Notes: generated by a model from the letters alone, not told the origin. Positions 1-5,871 are shown, counted from the stretch's first letter. The stretch is 7,763 bases of DNA from Planctomycetia bacterium (GCA_005776545.1 SXOY01000217.1:1-7763), one strand, 5' to 3'. A program made the numbers and translations.

Positions 1-170
1 ACCAAGAGCGGCGCGAGAAGTTGACGCCAACTGGCCGCGTGATTAAGCGCCGGATCAGCTATCCCATGCACTCGTGGAATCTTGAACCATAGAAAAAAGA
101 GTAATACCAAAGACATGCCTTGCGGCGAAAGTACTCCGGTCGCTAACTGCTCAATAACCGCACGATCCAT
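1..170 (-). CDS. Possible 5' part of an unidentified gene, cut by the left edge
   Basis: A minus-strand frame is open from an ATG at 168-170 to the left edge, about 56 codons. The predicted peptide has a hydrophobic stretch (around residues 20-29, MSLVLLFFLW) followed by a mixed segment, so it could be the start of a membrane or secreted protein. I do not recognise it. No good ribosome-binding site precedes the ATG, and third codon positions are less C-rich than in the window's solid genes. A competing reading on the plus strand is the last 29 codons of a gene entering from the left and stopping at 90-92 (TAG). Both use the same codon phase, and at most one is real. Kept only as a possibility. 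Confidence 0.2.
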   Translation of the reverse strand, partial: MDRAVIEQLATGVLSPQGMSLVLLFFLWFKIPRVHGIADPALNHAASWRQLLAPLL

Positions 171-236
171 AAAACCCGCGGCAGCACTTTCGTACAGTCG
201 CGGGAATATTCCGCTGCATCTATCGCCTTCGGTCTT
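171..236 (-). terminator. Weak candidate terminator behind the yceI-like gene
   Basis: Read on the minus strand, CCCGCG (204-199) pairs with CGCGGG (180-175) across an 18-base loop, and the second arm is followed at once by TTTT (174-171). This resembles a short rho-independent terminator for transcripts leaving the yceI-like gene through the heptamer repeat. The loop is long and the stem only six pairs, so the call is tentative. I see nothing else recognisable between 1 and 236 apart from the marginal reading frames described for the left edge. Confidence 0.25.
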
Positions 237-305
237 CCCTAATGCCTGATGCCTAGTGCCTAATTCCTAATGCCTAATGCCTGTATCGTCCAGAGCGACA
301 CGCCC
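224..305 (-). repeat. Heptamer-repeat element, copy A, behind the yceI-like stop codon
   Basis: On the plus strand this is a shared lead-in (CGCCTTC at 224-230), six degenerate heptamers of the form TGCCTAA (243-284; variants TGCCTGA, TGCCTAG, TTCCTAA, TGCCTGT), then ATCGT and the 16-base core CCAGAGCGACACGCCC (290-305). The same arrangement recurs at 1069-1136. The core lies 11 bases beyond the stop codon of the minus-strand gene at 317, so it would be transcribed as the start of that gene's 3' untranslated region. It produces a false plus-strand reading frame beginning MPNAC. Confidence 0.8.
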
Positions 306-316
306 GATCTAGGCAG

Positions 317-946
317 TTACTTCGCTCCACCTTCAAGCGAAATCGTCAGCGTGACATCGTCAGACAAGCCCTTGAGCATGAAGTCCATGCCAAACTCAGA
401 TCGCTTGATCGTAAAGGTGGTCTCGACGCCGGCAACGGTACCGCCGCCTCTTCCTGGACGCTGGCCAGTATTCGCAACGTTAAGAACCACTTCTTTGGTC
501 TTGCCGTGGAAGCTCAGGTCGCCCTTAACTTCCCAGTTCGTATCGTCCTTCTTGGTGAAACTCGTTCCTTTGAAACTGATCGTGGGGAATTCCTTCACGC
601 TAAAGAAGTCGGGAGACTTCACATGATTGTCCCGACCGCTGCTATTGGTATCAACGCTTGCAGCGTCGACCGTCGCTTCGAGCACATTTCCCGCCAGATC
701 AAACGAGCCTTCAACTTTGTTGAAGCGACCGTAGAAGTTCGCCGCGTTCATGTGCTTAATCTTAAAAAACACGCTCGAGTGCGCACTGTCAACCTTAAAG
801 GTCTTGGCCCCTGCTGCGGCGGGTGCCGGCGCACTCTTTGTCTCCGCCGCAGGTTGTGCCGCAGTTGACGAGAGTGCCGCGTAGCTGCCAGCCGCGAGGG
901 CGAGCGAAAGAGCTGATGCAGCGACAATTTTCCGAATCGAATTCAT
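317..946 (-). CDS. YceI-family lipid-binding protein, secreted
   Basis: The product is a 209-residue YceI-like protein. The family forms a lipocalin-like beta barrel that binds polyisoprenoid or other long-chain lipids in the periplasm; the ligand here is not known. Residues 1-23 look like a signal peptide (basic MNSIRK, hydrophobic AASALSLALAAG, possible cleavage after SYA), followed by an Ala/Pro-rich linker. The YceI domain fills the rest, with the family hallmarks FKVDSAHSSVFFKIKH near its start, the RDNHVKSPDFF block in the middle, SFHGKTKEV, and FGMDFMLKGLSDDVTL near the end. The start at 946 is chosen because GGAGG lies 8 bases upstream. The frame could open at 970, but that would translate the ribosome-binding site itself and spoil the signal peptide. 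The gene stands alone, ahead of repeat copy A. The family call is firm; the physiological role is inferred only from family. Confidence 0.93.
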   Translation of the reverse strand: MNSIRKIVAASALSLALAAGSYAALSSTAAQPAAETKSAPAPAAAGAKTFKVDSAHSSVFFKIKHMNAANFYGRFNKVEGSFDLAGNVLEATVDAASVDTNSSGRDNHVKSPDFFSVKEFPTISFKGTSFTKKDDTNWEVKGDLSFHGKTKEVVLNVANTGQRPGRGGGTVAGVETTFTIKRSEFGMDFMLKGLSDDVTLTISLEGGAK

Positions 947-1020
947 ACCAAGTTCCTCCAAGTTAGACAAGAATCACCAACGAGCCGAGCAATATTGATG
1001 CCCGAACCCCACGCCGAGTT

Positions 1021-1043
1021 TCTATATTAGTACGAAATCTATA
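1021..1043 (-). promoter_or_regulatory. Candidate promoter of the yceI-like gene
   Basis: Two TATAGA hexamers resembling a -10 box occur on the minus strand at 1026-1021 and 1043-1038, about 75-95 bases before the yceI-like start. No good -35 hexamer sits at standard spacing, so this rests on the A+T-rich -10-like motifs and position alone. Confidence 0.25.
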
Positions 1044-1068
1044 CAAACGAGCTGCCATCCAACAGCAA

Positions 1069-1136
1069 CGCCTTCTGCTTTCCCTAGTGCCAAGTGCCTA
1101 ATGCCCAGTGCCTGTACGATCCAGAGCGACACGCCC
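1069..1136 (-). repeat. Heptamer-repeat element, copy B, behind the acetyltransferase stop codon
   Basis: Second copy of the element at 224-305. It has CGCCTTC (1069-1075), four heptamers (1088-1115: TGCCAAG, TGCCTAA, TGCCCAG, TGCCTGT), then ACGAT where copy A has ATCGT, and the identical core CCAGAGCGACACGCCC (1121-1136). The core is 9 bases beyond the stop codon of the minus-strand gene at 1146. Copy B has fewer heptamers than copy A. Between copies the conserved core and lead-in are kept while the heptamer number varies. Confidence 0.8.
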
Positions 1137-1145
1137 CATGTGACC

Positions 1146-1631
1146 TTAAAGCACTATCTGATAAAACGCGACATCGTGCCACCGCTCAAACTTGTACCCT
1201 ACCTCCCTGAAAACGCCGGTTTTCTGGAATCCACACGCCTCATGCAGGCGGCAGGAAACATCGTTTGGCAGCGCAATTCCCCCCACAACGGTGTGAAACC
1301 CCAGCCCGCGGCACTGCTCAAGCAACGCTCGATACAACCGCTTTCCAACCCCATTGCCCTGAAACTTCGCAGCCACATAAATCCCCGCCTCGCACGTCCG
1401 GTCGTACGCCTTGCGGCTCCGCCACGTATACGCCTTGGCATACCCGGCAAACACCCCATCAACCTCAACAACCAGAAAAGGAAACTGCTCACGGGTTACC
1501 ACCCACGCATCGCGCAACTCCGCCGCCGGAACCGGTTCCAGGCCGAAATGAATCGCCGTATGCACGATGTAGTAGTTCGTTAACGCGGCAATCGCCTCAA
1601 AGTCGCTTTCGGTGACAGATCGGATCAGCAT
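1146..1631 (-). CDS. GNAT N-acetyltransferase, phosphinothricin acetyltransferase-like
   Basis: The product is a 161-residue GNAT enzyme, predicted to transfer acetyl from acetyl-CoA to an amino group. It follows the Pat/Bar subfamily pattern. IRSVTESDFEAIAALTNYYI opens the fold, and TCEAGIYV (79-86) carries the Glu81 seen at the equivalent place in Bar-type enzymes. QGNGVG (91-96) is the acetyl-CoA pyrophosphate-binding loop. LPNDVSCRLHEACGF (121-135) includes His130, and the chain ends in the typical G-x-K-x-x-R-W-x-D-V block. Bar itself is somewhat longer (about 183 residues). The substrate cannot be named; many relatives act on methionine sulfone/sulfoximine or other small amines rather than phosphinothricin. 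The ATG at 1631 lacks an evident Shine-Dalgarno sequence. The gene diverges from the PIN-PhoH gene across 144 bases and is followed by repeat copy B. Confidence 0.9.
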   Translation of the reverse strand: MLIRSVTESDFEAIAALTNYYIVHTAIHFGLEPVPAAELRDAWVVTREQFPFLVVEVDGVFAGYAKAYTWRSRKAYDRTCEAGIYVAAKFQGNGVGKRLYRALLEQCRGLGFHTVVGGIALPNDVSCRLHEACGFQKTGVFREVGYKFERWHDVAFYQIVL

Positions 1632-1721
1632 GTCGGTAGGATAGGAATCTGCAAAATTGAAGACTTTTTAGTACCAAAGCCGGGCCAGGCGCGGTATTCT
1701 CCTCTCACCGGTGAATGGATT

Positions 1722-1742
1722 CCTTGAGTCTGACGCTCAAGG
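1722..1742 (+). promoter_or_regulatory. First leader hairpin upstream of the PIN-PhoH gene
   Basis: CCTTGAG (1722-1728) and CTCAAGG (1736-1742) form a perfect seven-pair stem with a seven-base loop in the region expected to be the phoH leader. No U-run follows, so it does not look like a terminator. It may be an RNA structural element or a dyad-symmetric protein site. Confidence 0.4.
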
Positions 1743-1753
1743 CCCGGATTTGA

Positions 1754-1768
1754 CCAAGCGGAGCTTGG
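1754..1768 (+). promoter_or_regulatory. Second leader hairpin, overlapping the PIN-PhoH ribosome-binding site
   Basis: CCAAGC (1754-1759) and GCTTGG (1763-1768) form a six-pair stem around a three-base GGA loop. The only Shine-Dalgarno-like sequence ahead of the ATG, GGAG (1760-1763), makes up the loop and the first stem base. Folding could therefore limit ribosome access. The spacing from GGAG to ATG is 12 bases, rather long. Confidence 0.4.
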
Positions 1769-1775
1769 ATACACG

Positions 1776-3242
1776 ATGCCCAGGGAAAGTTCACGTTCAA
1801 CAACCAAGTCCGATCCCGCCGACAATGATGCCAAGCAGTTCGTGCTTGACACCAATGTTCTGCTTCACAACCCCACTGCACTCTTCGTGTTTCAAGAGCA
1901 CGATGTGGTCATCCCCTTCACCGTCATCGAAGAACTCGACAAGATGAAGCGGAAAGATGATGACCTGGGCCGCAACGCACGCGCCTGCATCCGCCATCTC
2001 GATCGCCTCCGCGCAATGGGCAGTCTCACCACCGGCGTCCCCTGGTCAAAACTCCAACTCGGTCCTGACATGGGCGCACGCCCCGGACCCGGCGGCAAGA
2101 CCGGCAGCATTCGCATCGACATGAACGCCTACGAGCGGCCCGCGGGCATCTCTCTCGACATGCCCGACAACCACATCATCGCGGTTGCCTGGGCATTGCA
2201 GAAAAAGAACCAACGCTCTGTTTTTGTTTCCAAAGACCTCTCCGCGCGCCTCAAGTCCGATGCGCTGGGTATCAAAACCGAAGATTTTGAAAACTCTAAA
2301 ATCGATGCCGATCGCCTCTACACCGGCTGGGTCAATGTCACCACGCCCGGCGACCTGATCGATGACCTCTACAAAGACCGCCTGCTCGAACTCGACCGCC
2401 TGACCAAATACCTCAAACGCACATCAACCACCGGCGAAGACTACTCGCTCGATGTCCTTCCCAATCAATACGTCGTCCTCAAAGACAAGAGTGATGAAAA
2501 CCACACAGGTCTAGGCCGCCGCCTTGCCGACACTGAACACCTGATCCCCATCACCGGCCCGCGCAAACCCGTGTACGGCATCGTTGCTCGCAACGTCCAT
2601 CAGACCATGGCGCTCGACCTGCTCATGGATGATGATGTCAAACTCGTCACGCTGCTGGGCACTGCCGGCACCGGCAAGACGCTGCTGGCGATCGCCGCGG
2701 GAATGGCCAAATGTTTCAATGAAGAACGCTACGACAAACTACTGGTCGCCCGCCCCATCATGCCCATGGGTCGCGACATCGGCTACCTCCCCGGCGACAA
2801 AGATGAGAAGCTCGCGGCGTGGATGCAGCCAATTTTCGACAACCTGCAATACCTGCTTTCTACCCGCGGCGCAGGCAGTCAGGCCGCCGATTCCCACTCC
2901 ACCGAACAACGCGTCCAAAAACTCATCGCCGATGGCAAAGTGGTCATGGAACCCCTCACCTACATCCGCGGCCGCAGTATCCCGCACCAATTCATGATCG
3001 TCGATGAAGCTCAAAATCTCACGCCGCACGAAATCAAGACAATCGTCAGCCGCGTCGGCGAAGGAACAAAACTCGTTCTCACAGGCGATGTCGGCCAAAT
3101 CGACAACCCATACTTGGACCAATCCAGCAACGGCTTATCATACGTCGCCGAAAAAATGAAAGGCGTCCGCCTCTTCGGCCACGTCACACTCAACAAGAGC
3201 GAACGCAGCGAATTGGCCAGTCTCGCGGCGAGCAGGTTGTAA
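1776..3242 (+). CDS. PIN-PhoH fusion ATPase (PhoH2/YlaK type)
   Basis: The product is a 488-residue cytoplasmic protein joining an N-terminal PIN ribonuclease domain to a C-terminal PhoH ATPase. Members such as mycobacterial PhoH2 are reported to act as RNA helicase/ribonucleases. The PIN domain (about 20-170) shows its acidic residues: Asp25 in FVLDTNVLLHNP, Glu52/Glu53 in VIEELD, Asp131 in DNHII and Asp154 in VSKDL. The PhoH part has the Walker A loop GTAGTGKT (295-302), the family signature MPMGRDIGYLPG (329-340), the Walker B VDEAQN (409-414), a sensor-like LTGDVGQID (435-443) and the terminal SERSELASLAA. All expected catalytic residues are present. It is longer than the roughly 430-445 residues usual for the family, with extra sequence in the linker after the PIN core and before Walker B. 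The start is the ATG at 1776, five bases after the leader hairpin region. The gene is monocistronic as far as can be seen. The fusion partner makes an RNA-processing role more likely than the old phosphate-starvation label. Confidence 0.96.
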   Translation: MPRESSRSTTKSDPADNDAKQFVLDTNVLLHNPTALFVFQEHDVVIPFTVIEELDKMKRKDDDLGRNARACIRHLDRLRAMGSLTTGVPWSKLQLGPDMGARPGPGGKTGSIRIDMNAYERPAGISLDMPDNHIIAVAWALQKKNQRSVFVSKDLSARLKSDALGIKTEDFENSKIDADRLYTGWVNVTTPGDLIDDLYKDRLLELDRLTKYLKRTSTTGEDYSLDVLPNQYVVLKDKSDENHTGLGRRLADTEHLIPITGPRKPVYGIVARNVHQTMALDLLMDDDVKLVTLLGTAGTGKTLLAIAAGMAKCFNEERYDKLLVARPIMPMGRDIGYLPGDKDEKLAAWMQPIFDNLQYLLSTRGAGSQAADSHSTEQRVQKLIADGKVVMEPLTYIRGRSIPHQFMIVDEAQNLTPHEIKTIVSRVGEGTKLVLTGDVGQIDNPYLDQSSNGLSYVAEKMKGVRLFGHVTLNKSERSELASLAASRL

Positions 3243-3297
3243 AGCACGCTGAGGAGACTCGATCTGACAACGCAATTGGGAATAACAATACGAATTT

Positions 3298-3924
3298 CTA
3301 ATCTGACTGCGAGCCGAATTCGAATTCTTGTTCTTTTCCTCGAAGGTCGATGACGATTATCGTCACCGACCATCGACTCGAAACATCGGCACTATCCGCA
3401 ATTATTCCGACGGCACTCGCTGCCATCGTTCGTGCAGTGCTAGCAGAAATAGGTGACGACATTGCACGTATTCGTCCTGTTATCATTCGTCCACTGTATT
3501 GGCAAGTCATTACTGATCGTTCCCATTGCCGGGAGAATTGATCTTCGGCGCGGCGCAGTGAATCCGAAAGGCCCCAAGTGTCTCTGAGATAAACGTATCC
3601 GTAGCGCAGTAGCAAAGCGAACAACGCTACCACCAAGAACCAGCTCACTTTTCGCCAAACACTTCTAGACGGAGAAGCCTCACCGCGACAATCTGAATGC
3701 ACCGGAGACTCTGGAGCCTTCACATTTGTCGGCAATTCAACCGTGGGTGTTGCGGACAGCAACGAGTCTGAATTGTCCAGATTCGACCGAAGTTGACACA
3801 ACTGGGCTTCCAGCGACCTTGTTAGCCCATGATCTTTGCCAAGCTGCCTTTCACATTCAGCATGCTGCTCAACCAGCGATTGCTCCATCGCCACCAAATG
3901 CATGTTCTTGGATGATCCACTCAT
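3298..3924 (-). CDS. Hypothetical protein with coiled coil and one membrane segment
   Basis: I do not recognise this 208-residue product. Residues about 10-50 are polar and helix-prone with Leu and Gln/Glu spacing suggestive of a coiled coil. Residues 55-90 are Pro/Ser-rich and probably disordered. Residues 95-113 (WFLVVALFALLLRYGYVYL) look like a single membrane span preceded by Arg-Lys. The tail (139-208) is rich in Ser, Ala, Met and Ile and ends in a charged stretch. The ATG at 3924 has AAAGG about nine bases upstream. Codon use is less C-biased than in the neighbours. The gene converges on the PIN-PhoH gene with 55 bases between stops and no clear terminator. The open frame, ribosome-binding site and hydrophobic segment support a real gene, but the tail may be poorly conserved or even non-native sequence. 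Confidence 0.55.
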   Translation of the reverse strand: MSGSSKNMHLVAMEQSLVEQHAECERQLGKDHGLTRSLEAQLCQLRSNLDNSDSLLSATPTVELPTNVKAPESPVHSDCRGEASPSRSVWRKVSWFLVVALFALLLRYGYVYLRDTWGLSDSLRRAEDQFSRQWERSVMTCQYSGRMITGRIRAMSSPISASTARTMAASAVGIIADSADVSSRWSVTIIVIDLRGKEQEFEFGSQSD

Positions 3925-3951
3925 CGCGTCTGCCTTTCAATGCCTGTTTTT

Positions 3952-3960
3952 TTTATAGTA
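3952..3960 (-). promoter_or_regulatory. Candidate -10 region of the hypothetical membrane-protein gene
   Basis: On the minus strand TACTATAAA (3960-3952) stands 28-36 bases ahead of the start at 3924 and is followed by an A-run. It contains both TACTAT and TATAAA as possible -10 boxes. No convincing -35 hexamer lies 16-18 bases further upstream, so this is weak. Confidence 0.25.
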
Positions 3961-4128
3961 GATGCAACCCATCCTGTTCTGATGCATATTAATCGAACTC
4001 GACTGTTTTTGCAAGCTTCATCCAATCATGCTCGTCCAACTAATCACTCATCTTGAACCACTCGTTGCCGTTACGAGTAGGCGCGCCGCACAAGCCCCCT
4101 GTCACGGTGCCACCTTCCAGCCCAGCTT
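3961..4128. other. Non-coding stretch before the transposase unit
   Basis: No reading frame here looks like a gene. The only structure I see is a hairpin with ACTCGT (4060-4065) pairing ACGAGT (4073-4078) across a seven-base loop. The stretch leads into the left palindromic element at 4129. Confidence 0.4.
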
Positions 4129-4211
4129 TCGCCCCAACGGGGCGACCTAGTCACAGCCCAGGGCACCGCCCTGGGTAGTGACGCCATAGCTTTTAAGCCC
4201 TGAAGGGGCGA
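4129..4211 (+). repeat. Left REP-like element with three hairpins
   Basis: An 83-base element that folds into three successive hairpins. TCGCCCC pairs GGGGCGA (4129-4145, three-base loop). CCCAGGGC pairs GCCCTGGG (4157-4175, loop ACC), extended outside by GTCAC (4150-4154) pairing GTGAC (4178-4182). GCCCT pairs GGGGC (4197-4209, with one U-G pair). It is an inverted copy of 4719-4802: by hand alignment 44 of 49 bases match over 4129-4177 and all 17 over 4195-4211, with a divergent middle. It ends 53 bases ahead of the transposase start. Confidence 0.85.
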
Positions 4212-4252
4212 CCTAATGTTCTGTCACCAACATTCATATCTCAATAATTTCA

Positions 4253-4264
4253 GGGAACATTCCC
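4253..4264 (+). promoter_or_regulatory. Short hairpin holding the transposase ribosome-binding site
   Basis: GGGA (4253-4256) pairs with TCCC (4261-4264) around ACAT, directly against the ATG at 4265. The only Shine-Dalgarno-like bases (AGGGA, 4252-4256) sit in this stem. A second small stem, AATGTT (4215-4220) with AACATT (4229-4234), lies further upstream. Leader hairpins hiding the ribosome-binding site are known for IS200 transposase genes; the same use here is an inference. Confidence 0.35.
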
Positions 4265-4717
4265 ATGCCTCAATCCCTCTCGTGCGTCCACATCCACCTT
4301 ATCTTCAGCACCAAAGGCCGCATGCCATTCATCGATGACACCATCCGCGAATCGCTCCATCGATATACAGCGACCGTGTTTACAAACATCGAATGTCGCC
4401 CAATCATTATCAACTCGGTCGAAGACCACATCCATTCGTTGTTCGTCCTTGATCGCAAGATCGCGATCTGTGATGTGGTCGAACACGTCAAGGTCGCCTC
4501 CTCGAAATGGATCAAAACGCAAGGAACGCAGTACTCAGAGTTTTTCTGGCAGGGCGGCTACGGCGACTTTGGAGTATCCGCATCCGATGTTGATAGTGTG
4601 CGCGCGTACATTGCCAATCAGCGCGAACACCATAAACAATATTCATTTCAAGACGAATATCGCATGTTCCTGCACCGTCATGCCATCACGTACGATGAGC
4701 GGTATGTGTGGGATTGA
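4265..4717 (+). CDS. REP-associated tyrosine transposase (Y1/IS200-like)
   Basis: The product is a 150-residue HUH-type Y1 transposase, the usual length for single-domain members. The start MPQSLSCVHIHLIFSTKGRMPF is the characteristic opening of this group. The metal-binding HUH motif is His55-Ile-His57 in EDHIHSLF. The probable nucleophile is Tyr115 in VRAYIANQREHHK, and WQGGYGDFGVS (95-105) is the conserved strand before it. All catalytic residues are present, so the enzyme looks intact. It would nick and join single-stranded DNA at hairpin elements. The start is supported by AGGGA seven to eight bases upstream and by the conserved N-terminus. The flanking inverted elements at 4129-4211 and 4719-4802 are its likely substrates. 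Either RAYT or a minimal IS200/IS605 relative would fit; the flanks favour RAYT. Confidence 0.92.
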   Translation: MPQSLSCVHIHLIFSTKGRMPFIDDTIRESLHRYTATVFTNIECRPIIINSVEDHIHSLFVLDRKIAICDVVEHVKVASSKWIKTQGTQYSEFFWQGGYGDFGVSASDVDSVRAYIANQREHHKQYSFQDEYRMFLHRHAITYDERYVWD

Positions 4718-4718
4718 A

Positions 4719-4802
4719 TCGCCCCTTCAGGGCTTTTTCAGATGGGGCACGCGTACCCAGGGCTGCGCCCTGGGCTGTGACTAAGCCGCCCCCTTGGGGC
4801 GA
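4719..4802 (-). repeat. Right REP-like element with three hairpins, inverted copy of the left
   Basis: This 84-base element begins one base after the transposase stop. It contains TCGCCCCTTCAGGGC (4719-4733), CCCAGGGC pairing GCCCTGGG with loop TGC (4756-4774), and CGCCCCCTTGGGGCGA at its far end. Its reverse complement aligns with 4129-4211. The outer GTGAC half of the central stem (4777-4781) is kept, but its partner is altered on the other side, so the extended stem of the left copy is partly lost. Loop bases differ between copies while the stems are the same, suggesting selection on structure. It may also end the transposase transcript. Confidence 0.85.
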
Positions 4803-4867
4803 AAATCTCAATGCTGACTATTTCTTGTTCTTTTGACTCTGCGACTATTCGATGATGCTCGTGCCTC

Positions 4868-5734
4868 TCACGCCTTCGCCCGCGCAATCACAATCGCCGC
4901 AATCAACACACACGCCCCGCCAACCCACTGCCATGGCGAAAACTTCTCACTCAGTAACGACACCCCTACTGCCACCGTCACCGCGGGCTCCATGATGGAC
5001 AACGTCGAAGTCCGCACCGGGCCGATCCTGGCAAGACCCGCGAGCAGTGCGGTAATCCCAATCACCGTCGCAAAGATGCTCAAACTGATCGCGGCCTTCC
5101 AGCCCAGTGCGCTCGTCGGCAATGCCTCGCCCTTGGCGAGCGCAACGCCCACAAACACCGCCGCGGCAGAACTTACCACAATCGCTGAACTCACCATCGG
5201 CCCGGCATCCTTTGCAAACTTCGCGCCCGCGATGATGTACAGCGCATACGACACCGCCATCACAAGTCCCAGCACGATCCCTTTCCACGCCTCAGGTCCG
5301 AGCGATTGCCCAAACAGCGAAGGAATCAAAAGCAATCCACTACCAATAACCGCCAACACCAGCGCGATGACCTTGCCCTGCGATAGTTTTTCCTTCAGAA
5401 ACAACCATGCAATAAGTGTGACCAGTCCGGGATACAGATACAACAGCAGCGACACCAGACCACTGGGAATGTACTTCAGCGCAAAAAAGAAACACGATGC
5501 CTCTGCACAATACCCGACCGCCCCCATCCCAATAAGTACCAGCAGAACCTTGCCACGAGGAATGCGTTCTTTGCGAATCAGGACAATCGCCCACAAGATC
5601 GGCGCAGCCATCGCAAACCGCAGCGCGAGCAGCATCCACGTGCCAAGTCCAGCCTTATCCGCCCATGTCCCCATGAGCGGCATAAAACCAAAGCACACCG
5701 CGGCGAGCAGGACATATGCAATACCTTGAATCAC
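4868..5734 (-). CDS. EamA-family (DMT superfamily) membrane transporter
   Basis: The product is a 288-residue inner-membrane protein with two EamA repeats (about 1-140 and 148-286), each about five membrane segments, the standard ten-helix drug/metabolite transporter layout. Repeat ends carry the typical motifs: LLYLYPGLVTLIAWLFLKEKLS (97-118, Glu115) and STLSIMEPAVTVAVGVSLLSEKFS (243-266, Glu249-Pro250, Glu263). Family members export amino acids, metabolites or drugs; the substrate here is unknown. Translation starts at a GTG (5734) with no clear Shine-Dalgarno sequence. The first membrane segment begins at once after it, so no later start fits. The stop lies 65 bases from the right REP-like element. 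The next gene on this strand begins 244 bases upstream of the GTG, beyond its own repeats, so the two are probably not cotranscribed tightly. Confidence 0.92.
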   Translation of the reverse strand: MIQGIAYVLLAAVCFGFMPLMGTWADKAGLGTWMLLALRFAMAAPILWAIVLIRKERIPRGKVLLVLIGMGAVGYCAEASCFFFALKYIPSGLVSLLLYLYPGLVTLIAWLFLKEKLSQGKVIALVLAVIGSGLLLIPSLFGQSLGPEAWKGIVLGLVMAVSYALYIIAGAKFAKDAGPMVSSAIVVSSAAAVFVGVALAKGEALPTSALGWKAAISLSIFATVIGITALLAGLARIGPVRTSTLSIMEPAVTVAVGVSLLSEKFSPWQWVGGACVLIAAIVIARAKA

Positions 5735-5779
5735 GGGCGAGAGTAGGTGTGTTTCAGCGAGTCAGGGCTTGGTACGCAG

Positions 5780-5808
5780 GGGACGAATGTCCCGCGTCGC
5801 GGAGACGC
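5780..5808. repeat. Two abutting hairpins upstream of the EamA gene
   Basis: GGGAC pairs GTCCC across GAAT (5780-5793), and directly beside it GCGTC pairs GACGC across GCGGA (5794-5808). Two five-pair stems with no gap between them form a compact structured element inside the EamA leader or promoter region. It has the look of a dispersed intergenic palindromic repeat, but there is only one copy in the window. Confidence 0.45.
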
Positions 5809-5871
5809 TGAGCTAGGAATGAGAAAGACACAGGGAAAAGGGTTAGAGACCTCGTTCTCTTGTTTTGCCTA

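Larger units (their letters stand above)
4129..4802 (+). mobile_element. RAYT-REP unit: Y1 transposase bracketed by inverted palindromic elements
   Basis: The whole unit is the transposase gene 4265-4717 between two matching three-hairpin elements facing each other. This is the arrangement known for REP-associated tyrosine transposases, which are thought to recognise and disperse REP palindromes as single-stranded DNA. Classical insertion sequences would have a subterminal hairpin at each end in the same orientation (IS200) or terminal inverted repeats of DDE elements. Here the inverted pair and the tight fit (the right element starts one base after the stop codon) favour a RAYT-like unit. 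No target duplication is evident, as expected for this chemistry. Whether it moves today cannot be judged. Confidence 0.75.

Noticed and set aside
224..305. CRISPR array
   Set aside because: The units are contiguous degenerate heptamers without spacers, and no cas gene is present.
947..970. Longer yceI-like start at 970
   Set aside because: It would translate the GGAGG ribosome-binding site and put eight polar residues ahead of a good signal peptide.
270..1583. Plus-strand frames at 270-626 and 1101-1583 whose products start alike (MPNAC and MPSAC, then QSDTP)
   Set aside because: The shared start is simply translation of the repeated heptamer-core element. The rest runs antisense to the yceI-like and acetyltransferase genes, and no family features are visible.
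3350..3541. A 63-codon plus-strand frame antisense to the hypothetical gene's tail
   Set aside because: Short, without a ribosome-binding site, and contradicted by the longer minus-strand frame; it remains a faint alternative because that tail is odd.
4129..4802. DDE-type insertion sequence with terminal inverted repeats
   Set aside because: The enzyme has an HUH motif and a catalytic tyrosine, not a DDE triad, and no target duplication is visible.
4833..5729. A 298-codon plus-strand open frame
   Set aside because: It is antisense to the well-supported EamA transporter gene; its Ser/Thr/Pro-rich product is typical of a shadow frame.
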